Source: Ancylostoma caninum
Taxonomy: Eukaryota; Nematoda; Chromadorea; Rhabditida; Ancylostomatidae
Direction: 5' to 3'
Length of the DNA: 64,000 bases
Assembly: GCA_037903475.1 (NCBI GenBank)
Contig: JBAJFG010000544.1
Span: 403,222 to 467,221 of the forward strand
Shown here: positions 1 to 11,411 of the stretch, one piece after another
How the letters are laid out: each line of letters starts with the position of its first letter
Position numbering within the stretch: position 1 is the first letter of the stretch
Translations under genes and position numbers: made by a program
The notes under the pieces: generated by a model
The model's database searches: none
The model's input: only the letters and a program-made list of their open reading frames with translations
What the model was told of the DNA's origin: nothing

Positions 1-149
1 AAAATGTGGCAGCATTTGCTTGAAATAATCTCCCATTCTACATATTTATTATGTTTGTTAGGAATTTCCGAATTTAGCCGAAGCAAAATAGACTTCTATG
101 CTTCAATTATTCAAGTCATGCTGATGATCGCTTAATAGATTCCTGTAGC

Positions 150-1329
150 GGTATTCATGAACGTCGGCGGGAAGGTTTTAGCCTACCCGCCGGGTGGACG
201 AGATTTGCGGGTAAAAAATTTGTATTCATGAAAGCGGCCGGTATCTTTCCCGCCTACCCGGCGGGTGGACGGGAAGGTTCCCGCTTACCCGACCATCTAG
301 GCCTCGGGAAGTTCTACCCGTTTATGGATTTCTGCGACAATTTTCAATATTGTTGCGTTTCATTGACTAATCTTGATATGGTAATGCGTTCTTATGACTC
401 AAAAGAGTTTTGTGTTGCTTTCCACTTAGTTGATTGAATGCTATCTTCGCTCCGCACCTACTTGTTTTCACTACCCAAACAAAATTTCTTTTTTATTTTC
501 GGATATGTGTATTATTTGATTGCTTACTACCGTTGATCACCCAAAAAGTGCCATCCATTCGAAAAGAAAAACAAACACTATATCACAATAGAGGCCCCAA
601 AATCTCCAAAAAAATTCGCCGAAAACTGGCATGGGGCGTATTTGAGGTGCTGAACACGAATAACGTATCCATTTTGTACACATTTGTTAACACATTTTTT
701 GCAGGGTTAGGGCCGGGTTACTGTAGATACAGCACCGCGTGGAATCCTTTCAAATTTCGCACAGAGGGGTTGTTTTACGCGCTGACCACGGTCATCCTCA
801 TTGCTGTGCATGCCACCTTCGTTTTCTCTCCAAAATAGATTTTTTCCCTAAATTGACTATCATATACCCATCGTGGCCCTACAAGAACGAGGTTACGATA
901 CAAAATGGATACGATATTAGTGTTCAGCACCTCAAATAACCCCTCTCTACAAAATTTCGGTGGAAAAAATTTTGAGGCCTTTGATGTGGAATATGCAGCG
1001 CCAATCCGCGAGGTAGAGATTCCTCATGTTTTACTATAATAGTAAGAGATCCACACGGAGACCCGCTTCTAGGAAGGAAAATTAGGAAAAACAACGTTTT
1101 GCCTATAAATTCTTCACGAAATATGTTCCAAAACCTTCATTTCGCGCTCTACATCCTGAGAACTCGGCCGTGTTTACGAATCTATTCGATGCTTCCCGGT
1201 CTTCTCGCTTCCTGGTCGTTCATGAATACAAATCTTGCCCGTACGGGTGACTAGGAAGGTCCCCGCCGGGAACCAGCTGCAGCGGGTACCCGTCACGCCC
1301 CTTCCCGTTCCCGTGCGTTCATGAATACC
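150..1329. mobile_element. DNA element with compound inverted ends, about 1.18 kb
   Basis: The outermost 14 bases, GGTATTCATGAACG, return as the exact reverse complement at 1316-1329. A second GTATTCATGAA lies about 70 bases inside the left end (222-232), and its partner lies at 1217-1229. Between them are degenerate runs such as CGGGAAGG and CCCGCCGGG, so each end is a roughly 85-110 base compound inverted repeat. The interior has no recognisable transposase; its longest open frames show no family resemblance. A short AGC flanks both ends and may be the target duplication. This is probably a non-autonomous DNA transposon of unassigned superfamily. Confidence 0.6.
593..979. repeat. Small foldback inside the 150-1329 element
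   Basis: The left arm, about 593-677, is repeated in reverse complement at about 900-979. The shared core GAGGTGCTGAACACGAATA is followed by a TATCCATTTTGT match. A 220 base spacer separates the arms. Mismatches and small indels show it is not recent. Open frames that cross it are products of the repeat, not genes. Confidence 0.6.
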
Positions 1330-3369
1330 AGCACTGGTGAACTCTAAGAGATCCGTGCGCTCTCGAGATCATCGCTGATCTCGCTTGAATTTCGGCAGTA
1401 TTTCTAGGCCCGCGGGCATCATGGCGAGGATGAGTAAATTCATAGCCATGGGTTTGAATACCCAAGTTTACCCAAATTTAATACCCAAATACCCAAATTT
1501 TGTACAAGCTAGGTAGAGACCACGTCACGAAAGGGTGAACCTACTGATGGGTGTCATGTGTACTTAGGATCGAATAAAGCGTCAGATATATCCGTTTTCG
1601 AAAATGTGACATCGAATATGTTGATATTCCCGATTCTCCAGAAGGATGGGGAGGTACATACAGCCCCCTAGCAATGATGATCACGGGTTTAAGGCTTTCT
1701 CTCTCTCCAACGCTTGAATTTTTTTGATATTCTGAATATACACAAACAAATTAATCAAATTATTTAATTCTTATTCGGTCTTGAAAATAGTGTCCGTGGT
1801 TAAGTTAACACATTTACCATAGGTGATCTCAATTATGCATCCTAGCCTCCATGGGTTTGGTGGTTTTGTTGGTGGTTTCTGCTCAAATCTCCATTTTTTG
1901 CTTCTTCTTTTACATTTCAAACATTTCCTGCAGGAAAACAAACAGATGTCGCCAGCATGAAACCAGAGTCGGTAGAAATGTTGTTTGCACAGGATCTCCT
2001 AACAAAACGAATTTTAAGAGTTAAATTTGGCCTTGATGGACAAACTTGAGCTGAATCTGGTTGAATATTTATCATGTTGTCCCAAAAATAATCGCCGCCT
2101 TTGTGGTGTGCATTCAAAGGTACGTAGCTGGGGTCAAATTCGAGATTTTCATTCGGAATACATATTAGATAATCTAATGATCAGCTTCCAAATTTTCATT
2201 ACAAGGTTGCGACCATCATTTTTGGGAAAAGACTGCACAATTTTGATAGAGATTGATCAGAAAATTTGAGTAGTAGCTGACTTAAAAACCTGCCCTCATA
2301 CAGGAACTCTGCGACGAACCACAACTGCGCTCAAAAACCCCCTCTCGAAACATCGGCGGACGCGAAATGTAAAAATATAACACCAACAATGGGGTCGTAA
2401 AGAAGCAGCGGTGAGAAACGCCGCAGATTTCGTCGAGAACAATGGTTACAGTGAGAAAAACCACGCTGCAGATGTTCAGCGGAGGATGGGAAGCAAACCG
2501 CTACGACCCCATAGAGCCGAGAACGACTGGAAGAAAGTGCACTGGGTGTGTGAAGGCCCGTTACGTGCATATTTCCCGGGGATATGTTTCTGGATGGACG
2601 TTGATCCGCGGAGGAGCCGGATGCAGACATCTGGCACATGTGGAACTTATGTTGGCGCCAATGCGCCCGTGAACTGAGTGCACACAGTTACTGCGGTTCT
2701 AATGGCTAATGATAGTGGATGAGGAGAGGTAAATAAGTGCAGGAAAGCTGGATCAGTTTAGTTGATCCAATAAAAAATGTGGGCATCGGCTCGAATGTTA
2801 TAGTCGAGAAGGAAAGAGCTCTGTAGTCCTGTTTTTCTCCCTTATAAGGCCTTGGAGGGAGGGCGTGGGAAAAACGTGGCAACTCCGGATCCAGATGGGT
2901 GGACAAAAATAATAAAAATATTAATCTTAATATTCATTAATCAATAATAATCACTTTAAGATAATAACAAAAAATAAGGAATAAAAAATAAACTCAGGCA
3001 AAATTTTTAATTGTTTTACAAATTAGTTTCGAAAATTCGGCGGTCCATTTTCGAGGGAGGGTGTCCAGTGCCCAACACCCCCTACACCCCCTTGCATCCG
3101 TCACTGCTAATTTCGTATATGTGAATAAGCTATTCGGTATAGCCGTGGTGATGTGTCTACTCTCGAGCACAGTGACATTAAGCTTCATCGGTCTTCGGTG
3201 GCGATCTCGAACAATGCATGGTCTGTTTCACCGGGGCGGGGGGGGGGGGGTGGTTAATGAGACGCCAGAGTGGAGAAGAACGCTAAAAAGTGTGCAGTAA
3301 TCAAAGAGGATGCTAAGAAAAGCAGGTAAGTTGCATGAACACTCAACTATCTTCCTGGTTGAAACGTAC
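1330..3369. other. No confident gene; GC-rich double-open segment and a G tract
   Basis: I see no recognisable gene. Around 1450-1495 there is a short run of TACCCAAA-like repeats. Positions 2411-2677 are GC-rich and stay open in two plus-strand frames (76 and 88 codons). The reading containing WKKVHWVCEGPL has natural protein composition, but I cannot place it in a family. A 13-base G tract lies at 3238-3250. Confidence 0.4.
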
Positions 3370-3371
3370 TA

Positions 3372-4951
3372 CAGTGCGTTTCATAATTATAGGGACACCC
3401 GATTTTTTGCTGCAGCGAGCTTCACCGTGAACCAATCGATCTGATTTTTTCTTTATTCAATTCAGAATGTGAAATAAGCTCTAGAGACATATTTTTCATT
3501 AACATCATCAATATATAAGATTTTTATAGAGAAAGATAGAAAAACCTGTGTTTCAAAATTATAGGGACACTTGGACTTGATGAGACGATTTACCCAAAAA
3601 ACGGAATCTGTCAATGCATTTGTTACCAGTGGGTTATTCCGTATCCGTAGCTAATCCAAACCATCGGTTCTTCAAACTGGTGAAAGTGTTCCAGATGAGA
3701 TTCGGCCCAGCATCGATCTTAGTTTCTTGAACAGTGTGTTTAAGTTTTTTAGCATAAAAGTTCTAGACGCATTAAGCATGGAACCATTTAGGATTTGTCT
3801 TAGGACTATTTTCCGCTAAGAATGAGTGTTCACAAGCGTTTTTCAGGTACAAGGCGTCGAGTTTGTGGCAGCTTTATCGTGCTGTGGTGCCTTGACCCAC
3901 GGGGATAACTGCACTTTCTTGAACCAAAGCAAACTTTTGTCAACCATAATCACTCAGATGTGATGTAGAATGATCACACAGGATTTGCTAAACGTCACTA
4001 TTCTAAATTCTAATTGATACAAGGGTGATGCCTACGACACAGCCTACGACATGCAGGAGATCCAATCGACACTGCACACAGACGCTTCCTAAATCCCATC
4101 ATAAAAAGAGAACATAATTGTGGTTTTAATTCTTCGATAAGGCCTCTTTTCTGTATGAATCGATCCAATTCTCTCTTATTCATAAGATCAGATAATATTT
4201 CTAGAGAAATGAATTAGTTTCCCATGACGGTACTTGGGAGGCGAAATGGCTTGTTCGAGCATGTCATGTCGTGCACGGCGTAAGTTGTTCAACGTCCTTG
4301 TATCAACTATAATTCAACATAGATGCATTCATCAAATCCTGTGTGATCATTCTACATCACATCTGAGTGATTATGGTTGACAAAAGTTTTCTTTGGTTCA
4401 AGAAAGTGCAGTTATCCCCGTGGGTCAAGGCACCACAGCACGATAAAGCTGCCACAAACTCGACGCCTTGTACCTGAAAAACGCTTGTGAACACTCATTC
4501 CTAGCGGAAAATAGTCCTAAGACAAATTCTAGATGGTTGCATGCCTAATGCGTCTAGAACTTTTATGCTAAAAAAAAACTTTAAAGCACAGTTCGAGAAA
4601 CTAAGATCGATGTTGGGCCGAACCTCTTCTGGAACGCCTTCATAAGTTTGAAGCACCGAAGGTTTGAATTAGCACTGGATAGGGAATAACCCGCTGGTAA
4701 CAACTGCACCGACAGATTCCGTTTTCTGGGTAAATCGTTTCATCAAGTCCAAGTGTCCCTATAATTTTGAAACACTGGTTTTTCTACCTTTCTCTATAAA
4801 AAATCTTATATATTGAAGATGTTAACGAAAAGTATGTCTCCAGAGGTTATTTCACATCCTGAATTGAATAAAGAAAAAATCAGATCGATGGTTCACGCTG
4901 AAGCTCGCCACAGCAAAAAGTCGGGTGTCCCTATAATTATGAAACGCACTG
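3372..4951. mobile_element. Tc1/mariner-like foldback element with doubled terminal motifs
   Basis: The ends CAGTGCGTTTCATAATT and its reverse complement sit exactly between TA dinucleotides (3370-3371 and 4952-4953), the target duplication typical of Tc1/mariner. The arms, about 3372-4024 and 4296-4951, are inverted copies of about 650 bases with scattered mismatches; the spacer is about 270 bases. The motif GTTTCATAATTATAGGG at 3378 recurs as GTTTCAAAATTATAGGG at 3550, and the right arm mirrors this at 4753-4773 and 4925-4945. In both arms the offset is 172 bases. Paired transposase-binding repeats within each long arm are the IR/DR layout known from some Tc1-family elements. No transposase frame is present, so the element is non-autonomous. 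Confidence 0.85.
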
Positions 4952-5871
4952 TATAAATGCATGGCTCAATAAATAAGTCAAGAATAGAATAAATGAACGA
5001 ATAAAATCACCGGGAGGACAGAGGTAGAACACAAAAGAATATGAGGTAGAGCATAGTCCAGATTTGGAGAGGATACGGAACAAATTTCCAAAAGTTCTTT
5101 CATTCATCTAGGGCAGGGCTACCCAGAATCACGAGCATTCGCTAATTTGCTGCTTACATTCTGCCGCCTCAAGCAACAAATCCAGGAAAACAGCAGTTTC
5201 GAATTGCACTGATGTACTTTTGGAGCAATTATGCTGCATGCTACTTGTAAAATGCTAGTCGCTCGAATTCCAGGGCGCATTGTAAAGAACAAGTGATTGG
5301 CGCTATCGCGTGTTTTTCATTGTTATAGTCGGCTGCTGCCAGTAATCAATCAATCATCTCCTACAGCTACGTGTGGAACTGCTGATCCCGAGGATTCCTG
5401 GAAAATGTTGAGCAATGCCGGGGTTTTTTTCAGCGCCATGGTAAAGGATTCTACGTGTTTTCATGCCTCAGTTCTAATAGAAAGCATTCGGCAAGGTCTA
5501 TGCGCATATCCCTTACATTAGCATCCAAAGAGGCTGAAAAGAGGCAAATTTACACTTCAAGTGCTTTGTATTCACGAAGAAAGCAAAGAAATGACGTACG
5601 AATAATAATAAGAAGAACTCTTTCATTTATTTGACAGGGGTGTCACAAAGACAGCGTAGAGGAATATGTCTTTGATTTTCAGGCTCTGCTCTTCTAGCAC
5701 TGCGTTTATCCCTCACTGTTCAAAGGAAGCATTCATGGAAGTTCTCGCGTCGAAAAATTTGGGAGGGTTTCAAGAGTCGAAAAACTCACATCTTATGATA
5801 GAATGACACGAGTCGCACAAGAAGTAGTCGAAAACGGGGTCGAACCCCTTGACTGCATGCCCCTTGACCTC

Positions 5872-6156
5872 AGAGAAATTTTCGGAAGGATCGTAGCAGA
5901 AAACCGGAAGAACCGATCGGTGACTCGCATTCCTTCCGAAAAGATGCTTTGGTCAATACCAATAGCTGCTGCGTTCCTTCCGACTTTCTTTGCGGTCTTT
6001 CAGCACCATTCGCTATACAAACCCATTCCGTGGCGTTGATTCAGTACCAGCACGGGAGGAAGCGAACTTGCGTTACTTTTTATCTCTGCGTGTCTCACTT
6101 CTCAACCACATAGTCAAAACCTCTTTCTGCTGTGGTTCTTTCCAAATTTGGTCTGA
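5872..6156 (+). repeat. Dispersed repeat, copy 1
   Basis: This segment is related along its length to 18944-19202. Shared blocks run from GGAAGGATCGTAGCAGA, against GGAGGACCGCGGCAGAG, to a best-conserved stretch of about 80 bases around TCTCTGCG, TTCTCAACCACAT and TTTGCTGYGGT, ending in TTTGGTCTGA. The copies are well diverged. The element ends are not clear. Confidence 0.55.
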
Positions 6157-7961
6157 AACGTCCGTGGGTTCTTCCACGCACGTGTCAGGTGCGGATGTGC
6201 AAGTGACCTCGCCTGGGTAAGCTTACCTACGCGGGCGGACACCAAAAAGTCTACTGCGCTCTTGGCCAGGAACTATACCTAAAGACCACAATCGCTCTCT
6301 AATGAGACAATACACTGCTAACAAAGCTTTTTTCAATCGGCTTTGCATTTCTCTTTTTATTTGAGGACGAGTGCCAGCGACAGGGCGGGACAAACCATAA
6401 GGGAAAGAAGAAGAAGAATTGGGGATGAGTGGATATAGTTCCGTATCCATAGTAGGGCTGTGTGCATACTAAGAAAACTAATAGATGTCACGCTCTTATT
6501 ACTCTAAAAATAGCCGGCCCTAAAAATCGCCACACCTCCCCCCGCGAGTAAAAACAACTGCGCGCCGGCATGATTTGCGCCATAAACGAATTATACGGTC
6601 GGCTGCTACGGCAGAACACGTGGGAAAACGACGCATCGCATTTATTTCCGACGAGAGTCGTAGTCGTCATAATAATGGCCTATGCATATGGATGATCCTG
6701 AAGACAGCGAGGCGAGTGTGGCTGATTGATGGAGCCATCATAGCTGGGCAGAGTTCGGCAAATCCATTGATTTTGCCCGCATTCGAAAGCTATTAGGTGA
6801 CAAAGGGCAATCAGGTGCTGAAATGGGACGCCGTTCGCCGGGAAATCGCTCCGCGTTCTGGAAACGCCGTCTGCAAAAAATCGTAATTTGATGACGGCCG
6901 AAACGGGAATTGGGCTATTATCAATTTTCATACGGCTTGGGCAAACACTGTGTGGTATTGTGGCTCTGGTGCAAAAAAAAATCCTGTCATTATTTGCATA
7001 GGTTTGGTCGGGTTTAGGTTAACCAGTTTGAGGTGGGAAAAAGCAGATGAAAAAGGTAGTGCTCAAAGAAACTGGTAACAGGGATCCGCGCACAACCACA
7101 TTGTTGTTAGGCCTCGTAACCATTGCCATAGCTCGTCCCAGAGGAAGTCTTTGCCAATTAAATACTTCAACACACAACGTCATCGAAAAGAAAAGATAAA
7201 TTAGAAATCTGAGATCCCATATTCGCCACCCCATGTACATTTTAGCATTAGAAAAGATACTGGAAGAGGTACACACCTTCAAGATTCGCAAAAGAGAGAG
7301 GATGACACCTTCATGGTTTTAGGTAGGCTCTCACGATTTGATCAGAACCAGCTTTTCAATGGTGTGCCGATTTCGGAGGTAATTTCTCCATAACTATATT
7401 TTTCTGAACTCTGGCTCGGTTCGAACCTTCAGAAAGAAAGCAATGCAGCATCTAATCAATAAAAGATCATGGATCTGATATACCAGGAAAAAGGGACAAA
7501 CATTGCCATGGAATAGGAAAGGAGTAGAACAGAGAGTATTCATTTTATGTTATGCATGCAGATTGAACCATTTCATCAACAATAAACTGGATTTGCTAAC
7601 AGTAAGCTTAGAATGGCAATTACTGTAAAAAATTCATCCAGAAAGTCCAAAATAATTCAAAGAACTCATCCAGTTTTTAAACTGACGCAGCATCCTCTCT
7701 ATGTACAGACCGTTCATGACACTCCAAAATTTGTTCACTACCCGAAGGGCTCGAATTTGTTCCTCAAGAATGCATTCTTCAGAACAATTCGAAACCGTAT
7801 CACAAACGAAAGGAACAGCTTTTTAATCAGTCTTTCTTTTTTGCACAACAACTTTTCCATCTCTGTGACTCATGTCGAAAATTAATCTTGCTGATCAGCT
7901 ACCCCACTCCCATCCTAGCCAAACTTCATGAGATGAAAACTTGTGAAGGTCTCATATAACT

Positions 7962-8001
7962 CCCAATAATTTATTTCTTTCCCCAATAATTTATTTCTTT
8001 T
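7962..8001 (+). repeat. Two tandem copies of a 20-base unit
   Basis: The unit beginning CCCAATAATTTATTTC occurs twice head to tail with one difference near the end. Confidence 0.7.
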
Positions 8002-10469
8002 CGTGTACTACGAGAACTTCCTTGTAAAATTAGAAAATATTTTCGGTTTTCATGAATTTCATAAGTGTTCATGGAGCAGGAAATGAACAGATCCACTGAA
8101 ATAGGGTTGGAAAGACTTCTCCTCGCCTTCACCGGGCAAGCCGGCAACATTTCTGGAGCACCAGCCAACCTCGGTCTTTCCTTCTGAGGGTACCAAGCAT
8201 TCTTGGCCTATATTTTCAAATGGGCGAGCAAATCGCAAATGGGGAAAAATATATAGTTCGAATACCGCGCAGGCCGACTGCCTATTACCAGATAGGCCGT
8301 TGGTACACACCGGTCAGGCCGGTCATCTAAAATTTAAAAGGAAAGCCGTAACAGGAGCGTCGGCCCCGATGAATATGACTGAGTCCGTGCTTATCCCAAA
8401 TCTGAGAAAGGGTGTGCTACCATGAAGTACAATACTATGTGTACAGCTGCTGCCAAATGCTTGGCGTACGGCACAGACGATTCTGGACGGAAATGGGGCG
8501 TGCTGAGATGGTTAAAAGAATGCATGAAATAAAACGCTACGACGCCGGTATGTCGAAAATTGCCATGAATAATCAACTGTACAGTACAACTGTACAGCCC
8601 ATGAATTTACACATTCGCAAGCAATACAAATTCGGGCTTCATACGATGTATAGAAAGGAAATCATTCACGCTTCAAAGAGAATACATGGGAAAAATCAAC
8701 AATTCCTATCTTGAGTTTGAGTATGAAGCACTTTCTTCCTATCCCTCCATATGGTTCAAATCAGTCCAAACCCGATTATGTTTATTTCCCTCGTTTTCGC
8801 TGGTTCAGAACTACTTGTGTTCGGCCCATCTTTTGCAGTTTTGGCAAATTCAACTGGATTCGACTGAATTTCACAATAATTATACCGGATTTCCACCTGG
8901 GTCTCCACTCGCTCGCTATCTTTTCGAAATGTTCTCATAAACTCTGGTATATTCTGGGTTTTAAAGGAACTCCTCTGATGTGTGGGCGAATTCTAACGTC
9001 TGCTTGAATTCTCACAGAATTATCCAAGAAACTTCCTAGAAAAACTCAAAATTTTTTCTGCCCGTGCGCTTGGAATATACTCAGTTCGATCACACGGGTA
9101 GAATTTATGCCCGTAGTTTTACGATGGACGAGGAACGCAGCAACTGCACCAAATAAATTTTCTTGAGAAAATTTTCGCAAGACAGGCGTGTGCGTACTTT
9201 GCTAACAAACTGCTTCTACGAAAACGAAAAAGTGTGATTTAATGCAGAAGAACCAGACAGATTAAGGAGAGCTGTTACTGCGGAATGTCGGTTGCAAAGA
9301 GCTAGTCATCAGTTGGTGGGATGGACATTGTACTCATTGGAATTCGGATGTTCTGCGACAAATTCTGGGCCGGGAAATCACGGGATTCCAAATAACCTGC
9401 TGTGTCCTCCTTAGAAACTTTATGTGGTGGATAATAAAGGAGGACCATACGGCCCATTTTTGGGGGCGACGAGAGAAGTGTGAAGGCACAAACATGGGTC
9501 TCCAAATATCCTATCCAACCTAACCACTGCGTCTAGCAATCTTTACAGATGTACAGTGATATCTTCGCCAGCAGGAGAAAATGTTATAGGGACGTGTCTA
9601 ACAACCTTAATGTTGAATATTATCATTACTTCACACCACGTTTTCTCTCCCCTGAGCCCCACCAAAAGAGCTGAGATGTGTTGATATTTTCAATTTTTAG
9701 ATCAGAATTCATGAAGCGCTATCGAAGTGACCCAGGGCTGAGACTCACGGACCAAGCAAGCCAACGATGGCAAACATTAGTGGTTATCTTATAGACAAAA
9801 TAACGATACATAGGAAACTAAGCTGGGGAACGTTGGTTTGCTAGCCTGGTTTCTTTTGATGCGGTGATGGGATTGGCAGTCCTTAACAGTCTAAGTGATG
9901 ATGGGACGAGCAGAATGTCGGAGTTGGTATGTTCAAGAATATCAACACACGACGGTGAGAGAGACTCGGAGACTCCGTCAGAGGATATTCAGCAAAACTA
10001 CTCAAACTATTTTATTTTGATAGAAACACCAATTTTTTTTTTTGAATTCTAGAAACTTATTTATCTATCTATGTGTTCATCTATTTATCTGCTCAAATTC
10101 ATTCGGTGGTGCAACAGTAATAAAAAGACCATTGAATATGAACAGAGAAAGTAATTGTAAGAACGTGATACAGAAGTCACCCCATTTCCCAAAAAAAACC
10201 TATTGGCCCTGCTTTCTTCTTATAGTTGGTCATACGCTTTTTTTAGGTTTCGGTAAGCGAAATTGCCTTTTTTCTGATACAGTTGCGCACCTTAAGACAT
10301 ACAACTCACCTCAGAATTGTGCTATCTGAAGAAAATTCGGATGTGCATCGATGCTTTATGGGAACTTTCTAACAACAGCGCAAGCAGAGACCCGATTCTA
10401 GTTTCATTATTGAAAACAAACTTCAACTGCCTCGGCTTCCATGGATTTTTTAATATCTTCACCTTTAAA

Positions 10470-10982
10470 GGCAAGGTCCGGGCAAAATTTCATCTCCCGA
10501 ATTTCTATTGGATTCGTAGCCCACAGCAATGCCTTGGGCGAAAACTATACAAGAATCCCTGAAGAGGTCCCACAACAAGCGTATTCGATCGACCAACTTC
10601 GGTCCGGCGTTTGCGGGTTTGCGGCGTCCGTGCTTTCAAATGACGTTATATGGTGCGCCCTACATGCTGTATGTTGTGGCGTCGTCGGAAAAAATTCATA
10701 TTCAAACGACTAGCGGACCGTTTGATGAGGTGGGGAAGGTTTCACGAAGTGTACGTAAGGCTGTACGTATCTGAGCGTCCATTGTTGCTCAGTATGCACT
10801 CGCGCAGCCTTTGTCGGTTGGAGCGCGTTTTCCCACGGCTACAGTAGCCCTTGGACGTTTTGTCCCATATCTAACGTTAGAGCTTACACCGAGGTCTCAA
10901 ACTTGAGATACATGCTACACATATAGTTTCGACTCCAAAGAGCAAGAAACCTGGGCGGGCAAGATTTCGACCGGACCTTGCC
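10470..10982. mobile_element. Small DNA transposon A, TTTAAA-flanked, 513 bp
   Basis: It starts GGCAAGGTCCGG and ends CCGGACCTTGCC, bounded on both sides by TTTAAA (10464-10469 and 10983-10988). Its interior has no transposase. A TTAA core target would fit piggyBac-type insertion, but the terminal bases do not let me assign the family. Its right TTTAAA is also the left flank of the next element. Confidence 0.75.
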
Positions 10983-10988
10983 TTTAAA

Positions 10989-11405
10989 GGCAGTGTGTCA
11001 CCTCGTCCCTTGGGTTGTAGGTATCAACAGACTCTAGACCTCCTCGTCACGCTAATTCCAATGATGTATTTCAATGCTCATAAAAGTGGCGAAAACCCGT
11101 TTTCGGAGACTCCGGCAGTGCAGTTCACGGACCGCTTGAGCGGAGCGGTCCGTGACTGTGCTGGCTGCCCGCCACGGCTGCAACGTTATCCAACACGTTT
11201 CGACGTGTCTGATCGATAAGATCAACGGCTTTACGCGTCTACTCGGCTCGACAAACTGCTCTTAATCCCGTCGCAAAAAAAAACGTTCAAAAGAGGAATT
11301 TAAGGGCTGTTTCGTACCATTTTACGTATACCAAAGAACTCAGCGTGTCGAGGAGATTCAGAATCTGCTGAAAGCCCAAACACGAAAATAAGGTGACACA
11401 CTGCC
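10989..11405 (+). mobile_element. Small DNA transposon B, TTTAAA-flanked, 417 bp
   Basis: The ends GGCAGTGTGTCACCT and AGGTGACACACTGCC are exact inverted repeats between TTTAAA sites (10983-10988 and 11406-11411). A half copy in the opposite orientation lies at 23405-23658, and a lone related end lies at 52409. The copies share the internal block around GTGACTGTGCTGGCTGCCC. A reading MSPR..GC..Q..LDLL.TLIP.MY is open in both larger copies, but I treat it as a DNA-level similarity rather than a protein. Confidence 0.8.
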
Positions 11406-11411
11406 TTTAAA

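Larger units (their letters stand above)
4954..10463. other. No supported gene; unique-looking sequence with minor repeats
   Basis: Only short open frames occur, none with a recognisable motif or a convincing pair of splice borders. Two minor repeats (5872-6156 and 7962-8001) are listed separately. I see no RNA gene here. Confidence 0.4.

Noticed and set aside
1449..1471. Resemblance to the nematode spliced leader (GGTTTGAATACCCAAGTTT)
   Set aside because: There is no GGTAAAC donor after it and no SL RNA body; the next bases are simple TACCCAAA repeats, so the match is most likely chance.
3238..3250. G/C homopolymer runs here and at 24337-24349, 46527-46535 and 53226-53237
   Set aside because: Isolated homopolymers of 9-13 bases. 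They may be assembly or sequencing-sensitive sites but carry no feature on their own.
7405..7440. GGTTCGAACC-like box suggesting a tRNA T-arm
   Set aside because: No acceptor stem, D-arm or anticodon arm can be placed at the right distances.
10995..11219. 74-codon frame shared between two copies of transposon B
   Set aside because: The similarity follows the DNA, the second copy shifts out of the shared frame, and the length is far below any transposase.
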